In this document: piece after piece, positions 25,646 through 35,122 of the stretch
Position numbering within the stretch: position 1 is the stretch's first letter
Layout: each line of letters begins with the position of its first letter
Origin: Populus alba
Taxonomy: Eukaryota; Streptophyta; Magnoliopsida; Malpighiales; Salicaceae
NCBI RefSeq assembly: GCF_005239225.2
Contig: NC_133302.1
Coordinates: 2,232,001-2,296,000 of the forward strand
Direction: 5' to 3'
DNA length: 64,000 nucleotides
The notes under the pieces: generated by a model
Databases searched by the model: none
What the model was told of the DNA's origin: nothing
The model's input: only the letters and a program-made list of their open reading frames with translations
Made by a program: the position numbers and the translations under genes

Positions 25646-26372
25646 GATAATTATATAAAAAAAGCCTATTGTAAGATAATTTTTTATATGCTAATCATAT
25701 AAATGTAGCGGAAAATTATTAAGATATATATCTCATGCCATGATTGATTAAGTGTTGAAGTGCTATAAAAATCCTTGTGCTATCAAGAATAAAGTCTTTT
25801 ATCTATGCTAAATTTCTTAGGTTATTGTGTGATGAAAGACATAAGAATTTTCATTAATCTCCATTTTGGCTACACTAGAAACTTTTTATATAACTTAATT
25901 TTTGCATATTTATCTATCATGAATGTGTTTGACCCATTACTAGTGTTTAATGAACTTTTAAGTTTTAATTGTCAATTAATTTAAAATCTACATGATATAT
26001 GGTTCATTTCAATAATATATTTTTTAATATTTTTGCACTTGGTTCATATGACACAACCTGAAAAATGACTATCTTTATAGGGTTTGAAATATTCAGCAAG
26101 TGTAAACACTCACATAAATATATTGTATCTTTAAATCATAGCGGTCACGTTTTATACTCAAATATCTTTCAATGTATTACAAAATATTGTATCCTTAAAA
26201 TAAACATTTAATGAGCAAATAAATTTTATGGATGAACTCTCAATAAATCATTCAGGTCTAATTTTATATATTCCAATATGTATTGAAAATAATATTTTAT
26301 GTGCATAAAAAATCACTTTAATCTTTAAAAATAACATAAAAATGTCTAGTAACCAACTAAAAGAAAATAAAG
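25646..26372. other. AT-rich spacer, possible LTR remnant
   Basis: Lies 3' of the minus-strand Copia RNase H relic, where its 3' LTR would be expected, but no clear LTR ends were found. Contains a short direct repeat, GCCTATTGTAAGATAATT, twice near 25636 and 25664. Confidence 0.35.
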
Positions 26373-26900
26373 TCAAATATTAAATAAGTTAGCTAGACCC
26401 ATACAATTCACATGATCTTTATATGTTGGCACGGCTTTAGTCATAGGATTTGTAATAATAAGATTAGTGCTAATATGCTTAATAAGCATTTCATTTCTTT
26501 CATTTTCTTTCTCACAATGAAATAATATGTTGATATTTTTATTTTGACTTCTACTCTTATTATTTTTAGAAAAGAAAACTAAGTGTAGTTGAATTATCAT
26601 AATATTTCTTTATTAATCTTAATATGAAATCGATAACTTTAAAATAAATAAAATTTATTAACTAGATTGCCAATGTTATTTTATAGCATGCAATAAATTA
26701 TACTTTCACAGTAGATGAAACAATAATAGTTTACTTAGTACTTTTTCAAGATATAACTCCTTATGGAAGAAGAAAAAATGTATGATGAAGTATATTTTTT
26801 TTTATGTCTACACAACTAATAAAATTCAAGTTTGAATAATCAATCACCTTAAGGTGATCAATGTCTATAAGTCAATTTGTAATCTTTGGATTTTTGTAGG
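26373..26900 (-). pseudogene. Copia polyprotein remnant (RNase H C-terminus)
   Basis: Reading the minus strand from about 26750 down, pieces in changing frames match the Copia RNase H end: an 'IACY' segment, then a degraded 'YCDNS' segment, then intact FFSKNNKSRSQNKN and HISTNLIITNPMTKAVPTYK with DHVNCMGLANLFNI. Only the last 75 residues are one open frame; stops and frame changes precede it. It belongs to a different Copia lineage from the elements at 29.7 and 41.3 kb. Confidence 0.75.
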
Positions 26901-27071
26901 TGCCTAATGATTTTCTTAGCAATTTTTTAATGATTTATTCTTGAATTATTTTGGAACCTTCCTAACATTTTTACTGAAAACTCTGGAAAAATAAATGCAA
27001 CAATCCAAAATTAATTAACTATGAAAAATTAAATACTAAAATTGGAAAAATAGAATCTTCTAGGAAAAATA

Positions 27072-27398
27072 GATTGATAAAGGTTGGTAGTTTCATGAAG
27101 AAGAAAGTCTCGAAAGACTAAAGATATTATGAGTCAGCTACACATACTGTGTCTCTTTTTTGAATTTTTTGCCGATTTTAGACCTTTGATTAACTTTAAG
27201 TCTCTATCTATTTTCTGTACAGAAAATCGGATAAAGATTGACAAAGGTTAGTTGGTTTCATGAAGAAGAAAGTCCCAAAAGATTGAAGATATTATGAATC
27301 TGCTACATATTATGTCTTTTGTTTTTGAATTTTCTGCTGATTTTAGACCTTTGATGAACTTTTATGTCTTTAATTATTCCTTGCACATAAAATTCTAT
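27072..27398. repeat. Tandem duplication, two ~163-bp units
   Basis: Both units open with GATTG(A/T)(A/C)AAAGGTT, continue through TTTCATGAAGAAGAAAGTC and end after GATTTTAGACCTTTGAT. The second unit starts at 27236. They differ by scattered substitutions. No coding potential. Confidence 0.8.
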
Positions 27399-27726
27399 TG
27401 TATTAGTCTATTAATACTATTAGATTGACTACAAATCTAGATGTAAAAGCTATCTCAAATTTTAAACTTCAAATTTTAAATTTGACAAATTTCGACATCC
27501 TGATCCATATCATGTCTAACACCTATATCTGAGTCCGACCAATCTAGGTTTGATTCTTTTGCCCATTTCCATAATTTTTATTTCTCGAAACAAAAAGAAA
27601 GAAGAAAGAAGAAAAAAAGAAGAAGAAAAGGATGCACATATCTCTTGCGAAAGTGTATTTAGGATCCAAAGATAAATGGTGAAGACCTTATTTGATTGAC
27701 AAAGTTTTTTTTTTTTTTTTTTTTTT

Positions 27727-28331
27727 ATAGTTATCAAATTTGATCTGAGAATTGACCCGGTCAAGGGTCAAGTCTCGGGTCATATGGGTTGACTCGAGTT
27801 AATACAAAAAATTAAAAAAAATATTTGAGGTTTTAATATTTTATATGAAAAAAATTAAGAAACAATGCATGTGGCTATAGACTAAAAGATTATTTAAAAA
27901 AGTTTTTTTTTATTTCATATTGAAAAGATACTATCTTATCATTTTAAATTGAAGTATTTAAACCAAAAAGATTTTTTTATCCCACATAAAAAAAAATATG
28001 TTTTTCTTGTGAATATAAAGTACATATATTAATGGGCTTCAAATTTCACATTGAAAACATAAAACATTCTTTTATTATTTATATAGTGAAATTTGATATG
28101 ATTTAGTAATCAACTGAAAAATATAAAAACAAATAGTCTTTGGCTAGGTGGAAAAACATATATTATTTTTTAAAAAAGGTCTCTACCAAGTTTTGTCGAG
28201 TCACCGGAGTTTCAGATTGACTCGGTAGGTTGAACAGTTTTCTTTGGGCCAATTGTAGGCCTGAGTTTCGAAGAAAACATACCCAACCAAGACCCTGGGT
28301 CTCTGGTTGACCCACCGGGCCTGATAACTAT
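27727..28331. mobile_element. 605-bp non-autonomous element with ATAGTTATCA terminal inverted repeats
   Basis: The left end reads ATAGTTATCAAATTTG and the right end reads ...GGGCCTGATAACTAT, so ATAGTTATCA is present inverted at both ends. Just inside, both ends carry 'gggtca/gacccgg'-rich sequence. No open frame for a transposase. A T-run precedes the left end, and no convincing target-site duplication was found. Confidence 0.6.
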
Positions 28332-28487
28332 GGTTTTTATTAAAGGTTTTTTTGGTTTAAGAATATGTTTGACAAACATTTCCCAAGCCTATTTTGATAG
28401 TTTTGATTTTAGAGAAAAATGAGTTTTTACCAAATAAAACCTTAAAAAAATGAGTTTTGCTTATTGCATATGATTCATTCCTGTGTG

Positions 28488-28502
28488 TGTGTGTGTGTGT
28501 GT
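28488..28502. repeat. (GT)n microsatellite
   Basis: About seven to eight GT units after 'cattcct'. Confidence 0.8.
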
Positions 28503-28974
28503 ATTGCACTTTATTTATAAGAAAGAGGAAAATATGTTCTTAGCATATTTTTATAAAAATTTTGTATTTCTTTGTATTTTTACGGAATTTAAAACAAGTT
28601 TGTAAAATTTCTTTAAAATTTGCCAATATTTCAATAAGCCTACTTTTTTTCCCTTGAAAATCAATAGTTAACATTCTGGTATAAATGCTGGACCTACAAG
28701 TAAACTGGTATATAAATATAAGAAGTTGACTAGAAAATTCTCATAATTATTCTGAATGTTCACCAATTTTAATTAAGAGTATTTTTCACCAAAATATACA
28801 AATTGTGGAAAATGCTTTTTGCTTCTAGGATAGATGAACCTTGTCAGGGCACCGACATGAATTCTTCCATTAGTAATTTATCTGGACATATGAGCCCATA
28901 ATAAATTTGAAATGCTAGATTTAGTCATGAACATAAATCTTTATACTAAGCAATAGATGGACCACTGGTTAGGA

Positions 28975-29170
28975 ACTCATCAACACCTTTAAACCACATC
29001 CAAATCACATAATGCAACTTACCTCATGTAAGGTACGTTAAGGGTGTTAATATCTTTTATAGTTATAACTAGTTCCTTACTTTGGAGTTTCAAATGAGAC
29101 CAGTTCGTAGCTGGATCTCCTAATGACTTTAGACTAAACAATTAGGTGACGACTCCTTGATCTTAATATG
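28975..29170 (-). repeat. Degenerate piece of the 'TGTCGCA' LTR family (copy A)
   Basis: On the minus strand it contains GGAGTCGTCACCTAATT, then 'ATTAGGA', a 'TCTCA' block and CTTACATGAGGTAAGTTGC. These are the same ordered blocks as at 33180-33422 and at 42760-42900. The LTR start is missing. Confidence 0.5.
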
Positions 29171-29745
29171 CACACAAGTGCGACAATAAAAAGGAGTATT
29201 TACTATTTATATAATAAATTGTATAATGGATATAAATCGGTAGAATTTGCACAAACTTTTAATTTCCAGAGACATGCAAAAATAATAGTAAATCTTCCAG
29301 TTAATTTTTTAATAATTAATAAATATTAGAATTTGAAAAAGAAAAATATAGATGCCTTTTATAAATTATTAGTTTATTATTTATATTTCTTTTTATATTT
29401 TATTAATTTTTAAGGGTAAAAATTAAGATTAATAGTAAAAGGTAAAGTACATCATATAATAAAGAAGAGAAAAAAGAACTTATAAGAAGCATCAACTTCA
29501 GGGTTTTCTAATTATGTTGAACTGAGTAGAGCTTTATTTATATAATGAAGACCCAACAACATTTTTGCTGACTAAATTATCAAGTGCAAAGCTAAGAAAA
29601 TAAATAAAATACACTTCCTTGGCTCGACTATGAACACCATGTTCATCTCAACTGTAAAGTTACCTTGAAGTAATGGATGAAGATGCCTTGCAAAGTTGCA
29701 CATTTTTCCTTCATAGAAGCCTTGTTCCATGAATCCAGGATAATG
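29171..29745. other. Spacer left of the Copia element
   Basis: AT-rich. No gene recognised. It would be the original downstream region of the resistance gene TNL-1 before the Copia insertion. Confidence 0.4.
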
Positions 29746-29750
29746 TATTT

Positions 29751-30044
29751 TGTTGGATTTTAACAGAATGAAATGCAAAAGCTAACAAATATCAAACTTC
29801 TTCTTAGAACTTCACTGTTTTATTGATCATTCAGATATAAGAAAAACAATAAAAAGGAAAGCTTTAAATGCAAGTAACAACAACATTATCTCTTGCTGTT
29901 ACGTAACAAAAAGTAAAGGATAATGACCAAACAAAAGGATTTTATCAATACTAACAGAAATTGACAAATTCAAATAGAAAGTGTTTTATTAAAACTAAAA
30001 CTCATATCAGCTTCCACATCAGTAGATTCCACATTAATTTAACA
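29751..30044 (-). repeat. Copia-1 3' LTR
   Basis: 294 bp. Opens TGTTGGATTTTAACAGAATG on the plus strand. Lacks the stretch with GCAGTTTTTTCATCAGCAGC present in the other LTR. Confidence 0.92.
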
Positions 30045-30376
30045 CTCCTCTTTGGCTCTGAAGTTGTAGACTCCAAGTCTCTGTCTAAAAATTCATACTT
30101 AGCTTGAGGAAGCGGTTTGGTCAGAATATCAACATTTTGATTTTATGTTTTGCAATAGATCAGCTGTATTTCACCTTCTCTTTGAACTTCTCTTAGGAAA
30201 TAGAGTTTCAGTTTGAAATGTTTCATTTTTCCATGAAACACAGGATTTTTTGCAATTGAAATTGCAGCTTGATTGTCTACAAGTATTTGTGTGCTTTCCT
30301 TTTGCTCCATCTACAGATCAACCATTAACTTTCTAATCCAAATAGCCTAATTCATGGCAGTAGCAGCAGCAACATA

Positions 30377-30562
30377 CTATGCCTCTGCTGTGGATTGAGC
30401 TATGACTTCTTGCTTCTTTGAACTCCACAAAAAAATGGCAGAACCGAAGCTAAAACAATAACCTGAAGTGCTCATCATGTCATCAACACAGCTGGCCCAA
30501 TCACTTGAAAGTATACTTGTAGCATTCATAATGTCGGGTCTTGTTGCAGTAAGATACATCAA
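30377..30562 (-). pseudogene. Copia-1 RNase H region
   Basis: 61-codon frame with the Copia YLTATRPDI and 'STSGYCF..G.....WSSKKQ..IAQSTAEA' signatures. Both the preceding and following parts are out of frame or stopped; residues between DI and 'DWAS' are missing relative to normal Copia elements, so an internal deletion is likely. Confidence 0.85.
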
Positions 30563-30706
30563 GCATCCTATTAAGGTTCTATAGAGTGTTTCATCAATCT
30601 TTGCAGCTCTATCTTCTTTGCAAAATATCTCCTTTTAATTCATTAGTGTTGTTGTTGATCTGCACTCTTCCATGTTGAACTTCTTTAAAATCTCTTTGGC
30701 ATATTT

Positions 30707-31408
30707 TTATTGACACATGAAGATTTCATTCTGCTTTTGTTGAACTTCCATGCCGAGAAAGAATGTCATCTTCCCCAAGTCAGTCATCTCAAAGACATTC
30801 TTCATTTCTCTTTTGAACACATCCATCTGCTCCATGTTACTTCCTGTCACAAGTAAGTCATCCACATAAAGAGAAACCACAAGCAATTCATCATTGATTT
30901 TCTTGAGATAGAGTGTAAATTCACTTAGATTTTTTGTAAAGCCTAAGTCAAACAAATGTGCATCAATCCTGCTGTACCAAGCCCTTGATGCTTGCTTTAA
31001 ACCATAGAGAGCCTTTTTTAGTAGATATACTTTCTCCTCTTCTCTTTGAATGACAAAACCTTTAGGCTGCTTCATAAATATTTCCTCCTCCAAATATCCA
31101 TTTAAGAAAGCAGATTTGACATCCATTTGATGTATAGTCCAGCCATTTTGAGCAGCAAGAGCAAGCAACATTCTTATAGTACGAAGCCTAGCAACCGGAG
31201 CAAAGGTTTCAGAGAAATCCACCCCAAACATCTGAGCATATCCCTTGACAACAAGTCTTGCTTTGTGTTTATTTATAAAATCATCATCATTGAACTTGGT
31301 TCTATAAACCCATTTAACTCTTATGGCCTTTTTATGTGCGGGTCTGTTCACTAGCATCCAAGTCTGATTTTTCTCAATTATCATAAGCTCCTCCTTCATT
31401 GTAGCCAT
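30707..31408 (-). pseudogene. Copia-1 reverse transcriptase
   Basis: 233-residue open frame with the Copia RT blocks KWVYRTKFN, KARLVVKGYAQ, FAPVARL, DVKSAFLNG, LYGLKQASRAWY and the catalytic YVDDLL. It is the best preserved part of the element. Confidence 0.92.
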
Positions 31409-31758
31409 CTAATGTTGATTTGTAACAACTTCTTCATATCCTGCAGGTTCAATTATTGCCACATTGCAACTCTGATAGATATCAGAGAGCAATCTGATTT
31501 TTGTAACATAATCATCATCAATATCAACATTATCCTCTTAAAATTCAAGCTTATTTTTCTCCCAGTTCTAGCTTTCTGACTCAAAGAATTGGATGTTCCA
31601 GCTAACAATCACTTTGTTGTCTTGTGGAAGATAAATCCTATAGGCTTTGGAGACTAAATTGTAGCCTACAAAGATTCCAGGTTCTGCCTTTTTATCAAGT
31701 TATCTCTTTTGACCTGCAGAATGTAAGAGAAGCAAAGACAACCAAAAGTTTTTAAATT

Positions 31759-32422
31759 TTACAACTTTGGTTTATAGCCATACCATGCCTCAAATGGAGT
31801 TTTTTGTTGCAGAGCTTTTGTTGGCATTCTGTTCAAAAGAAACATTGCTGTGTTTACAGCCTCAACCCATAAATTCTTTGGCAATCCTTTGTCATGTAAT
31901 AAACATCTTTTCATCTCCATGAGTGTTCTGTTTTTTTCTCTCAACAACCCCATTTTGCTAAGGAGTATAAGGTGCTGTCAACTGATGTTCAATGCCTTTC
32001 TTTTCACAGAACTTGTTGAATTTTTCTGAGGTATATTTTGTTCCATTATCTGATTTGACCACCTGCATTTTGTGTGTGCTTTGTTTTTCCACCCAAGCTT
32101 TGAACTTCCAGAAGATGTCAGCAACTTCAGATTTATACTTCATGAAATAAATCCAGCACATTCTTGTATGATCATCAATGAAAGTAATGTAATACTTACT
32201 GCCGTTCAATGATGATATTTTCAGAGGTCCTTCCACATCAGTGTGCACCAGCTGTAATTTCTGTGTAGCTCTCCAGCTTTTATTGTGTGGAAAAGGGAGT
32301 CTTGTCTGCTTCCCATACTGACAGGCTGCACACAAAGGAAGTTCTTCTTCTAAATCAGGTAGGCCTTTCACAAGATTGTTCTTCTTCATAAAGAGTAGAG
32401 CTATATGATGAAAATGCCCCAA
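31759..32422 (-). pseudogene. Copia-1 integrase core
   Basis: Two adjacent frames separated by one stop (31954-31958). They contain the CAACQYGK zinc-finger end, HTDVEGPL, the DDHTRMCW core, SDNGTKYTS and the QNG/VERKNRTL region, followed by the C-terminal MPTKALQQKTPFEAWYG. The upstream end is cut by the nested insertion. Confidence 0.88.
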
Positions 32423-32516
32423 TCTTTTATGTCAAAGCATTGTACTGCTATTTTCTTCATGTATTGCAGCTTGTTCTTCTTCTGTAAAATTCAAAGCAAA
32501 GTTTTTACTTTACATT

Positions 32517-32777
32517 TGAATTTTTTTTGAAGGTGGTCACTGGCCCCAGCTACGCAGGTCGGCTGGGTCTAGCCCAGTCACATGAACCAGGTTGGGCCGA
32601 GCAAAAAAAAAAAAATATATATATATTTAAAGAAATTTTTTTTTAAAAAATATCTGTGATTTTTCCGCAAGTTTTTGATTGCATTTTAATCAATATCGGT
32701 TTGTATTTTTATACTGTAAAGATATAAATTCGGTATTAAAAAAAATATTTTGTTTTCATGCATACGACCAAGTCTCT

Positions 32778-32840
<63 letters not shown>

Positions 32841-33419
32841 GATATTGTATTTTCATAAAAAAAAAGAAAATTTTAAAAAAATATATCAGCATGCATTTTG
32901 GCTTTAATAACCAGTTTATTCAAGTCACGAGAACTAGACCAATATTTCAAAAATTCAAAAAAATTATTTTTGTTTTCTTTTAATATCTAGGGTTATGATC
33001 TTATATGTAAGACATATTCTGAATATTAAAATTCTTTTGTTAATGTTAGAAGAGTTAGGTTTTTACCCGATAAGATAAGAATCTCTTTACTGGAGAGGAC
33101 TTTTCTTAAACCATAAGCGGACTAATAACTAGAAAACAGGACAATACCTTAGATTTTATTAGACAATTAAAAAATGCAACCTACCTTAGGTAGGACGTAT
33201 TTGGAGTGCTAAAACCTTTCTTTTACTCAATTAGTCCCCGTACCTGATCTCTGAGACCAATTAGGGTTCCTAGTGACCAAAATACTAGGTGGCGACTCCC
33301 ACTCCATTTTTCCACTAATAAAAGACAAGAATTCCTTGTCTCCCCACATTTTCCATATTTGTAGATAACATGAATATTTTTTAGGGTGGATGTTTTCGCC
33401 GCGACGCCGCACACCTGCG
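32517..33419 (-). mobile_element. Nested insertion in Copia-1 (copy B of the 'TGTCGCA' LTR family)
   Basis: About 0.9 kb of unrelated sequence interrupts the Copia coding region. ACATT flanks it at 32512-32516 and 33420-33424. On the minus strand it opens CGCAGGTGTGCGGCG (or TGTCGCAGG if the element begins in the repeat), then TGGGAGTCGCCACCTAGTA, matching copy C at 42683. It holds a long (AT)n tract and no open frame of note. It probably is a solo or truncated LTR; its far end does not match copy C. Confidence 0.65.
32780..32837. repeat. (AT)n microsatellite, about 29 units
   Basis: Uninterrupted AT repeat inside the nested insertion; likely very variable in length. Confidence 0.95.
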
Positions 33420-33424
33420 ACATT

Positions 33425-34031
33425 GTGCATCAGTAATCAAGCAAAACTTGTCTTCAAACAACACCTTATATTCTTTTTCAAGCAACTGACCAACACTCAA
33501 AAGATTTTGATTAATTTCAGGAACATATAAGACATCAGAAATTAATTTTAAACTTGTGTTGCCTTTGATTGCCACTGTTCCTTTACCCTTTACTGCAAGA
33601 CATGCCCCATTTCCCATTCTCACTTTAGAAATGGCAGTTCTGTCAAGCCTTTTGAAAAGCTCTTTATCATAGGTCATGTGGTTGGTACAACCACTGTCTA
33701 TAAGCCAACTCTCTGTCGAGTTATTGGCAACAAAACATGATGCCACAAACAATTGTTCTTCTTCAGGTTGTTCAACAACAATTTTGACTTTGCCTTGTTG
33801 CTGTTGTTGTTGTTGAAATTTGCATACCCTTCCAATGTGTCCTAGCTGACCACACTTGTGACATTTTATATCCGGCCTCCACCAACATCTGCTCTGTGGA
33901 TGATTGGATTTTTTGCAGTAAGAACACGATGGAAATGCTGTGTTGCTGCTGCTGTAATTTATGTTTCTTTGTTGCATGTTGTTCTGTGATTTTGCAAAAA
34001 AAGCACCTTCCATAGAACCAGCTTGTCTCAT
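33425..34031 (-). pseudogene. Copia-1 zinc knuckle and protease
   Basis: Open frame with the CCHC knuckle CHKCGQLGHIGRVCKF, a Gln run, then the aspartic protease motif WLIDSGCTNHMT and the LISDVLYVPEINQNLLSVGQ block. It ends at the nested insertion just after FCLITDAQC. Confidence 0.9.
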
Positions 34032-34264
34032 GAGTCTTCTTTATTCTTGAGCTTGCAGTGCTTTCAGTAGCTCTGCCAAAGTGATGCTTGATACATCCTT
34101 TGAATTTTCTATTGATGATATTGTAGCTTTAAATTTTTCTAGAACAATAACAAGAATTTTCTGAACAATTCTAGAATTAGAGAATTCAATACCAAAAAGT
34201 CTTTGTTTACAATGTCAAGAAGTCTGTAAGAGTAATCCTTGATGGTTTTGGATTCATTCATTCT

Positions 34265-34639
34265 TTACATCTCAAATTCTCTAATTAGATTTAAAACTTG
34301 TATGCCTTTCACTCGCTCATTCCTTTCATATTCCTTTTTCAGAAAGCTCCAAATCTCATTTGCTGTCTTCAGAGTCATGATTCTGGTGAAGATTGAAGAC
34401 GAGACAGTTGTAAATAAGCTAGCTTTTGCCTTTGATTTCTTTTGCTTACTCTCCTTGTGATTTTTCATTTGAGCTATAGCTGGATTGTCAAGCAAAAGAG
34501 GAACCTCATATGTGTTTTCAACAGCTTTCCACTGATCATTTGCATCAAGGTAAGCTTCCATTTGAACAGCCCACACTTGATAGTTTGTTTCATCAAATAC
34601 TGGTGGTGCCATCAAATTCACGGAGGCTTCTGAACTCAT
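34265..34639 (-). pseudogene. Copia-1 gag N-terminus
   Basis: Starts MSSEASVNLMAPPVFDETNY and includes the retrotransposon gag (UBN2-type) pattern with YQVWAVQMEAYL and LKTANEIWSFLKKEY. A stop after LIREFEM ends it; gag continues downstream in broken frames. Confidence 0.88.
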
Positions 34640-34748
34640 TTTGTGTTGATTGGTTTTTTTTAGAGGGATGATAAGTGTTTAGGGTAAGTGTTTAAGCTCT
34701 CTCAGCCTCACAAATCTCTCAAGAAAAGAATCGACTTTGATATCAATT

Positions 34749-35072
34749 TGTTGGATTTTAACAAAATGAAATGCAAAAGCTAACAAATATCAAACTTCTT
34801 AGAACTTCACTTTTTTATTGATCATTCAAACTTAAAAAAAACAATAAAAAAGAAAGCTTTAAATGCAAGTAACATCAACATTATCTCCTGTTGTTACATA
34901 ATAGAAAGTAAAGGATAATAACTAAACAAAAGAATTATATCAATCCTAACGGAAATTGACAAATTCAAATAGCAAGTGTTTTATTAAAACTAAAACTCAT
35001 ATCAGCTTCCACATTAGCAGATTCCACACTAGCAGTTTTTTCATCAGCAGCTTCTGAGACATTAACTCAACA
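34749..35072 (-). repeat. Copia-1 5' LTR
   Basis: 324 bp, opening TGTTGGATTTTAACAAAATG on the plus strand and ending TTAACTCAACA. Its right edge is about 50 bp from the stop codon of TNL-1. Confidence 0.92.
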
Positions 35073-35122
35073 TATTTTCACGGGGAAAACATCCCATTCT
35101 AGCATCTCCAATATCATCAATA

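Larger units (their letters stand above)
29751..35072 (-). mobile_element. Ty1/Copia LTR retrotransposon (Copia-1), bounded copy
   Basis: Two LTRs, 29751-30044 (3' LTR on the minus strand) and 34749-35072 (5' LTR), are near-identical apart from a roughly 38-bp gap and small differences. Both end in TGTT...AACA. The 5-bp direct repeat TATTT flanks the element (29746-29750 and 35073-35077). A purine tract (AAAGAGGAG on the minus strand) abuts the 3' LTR and a primer-site-like TTGATATCAAAG follows the 5' LTR. The internal order is gag, protease, integrase, reverse transcriptase, RNase H, which is the Copia order. The coding region is broken by stops and a nested insertion, so the copy is not autonomous. 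Confidence 0.93.

Noticed and set aside
32780..32837. Long AT repeat considered as CRISPR-like or replication-origin-like structure
   Set aside because: It is a simple dinucleotide microsatellite inside a transposon; no spacers and no other origin features.
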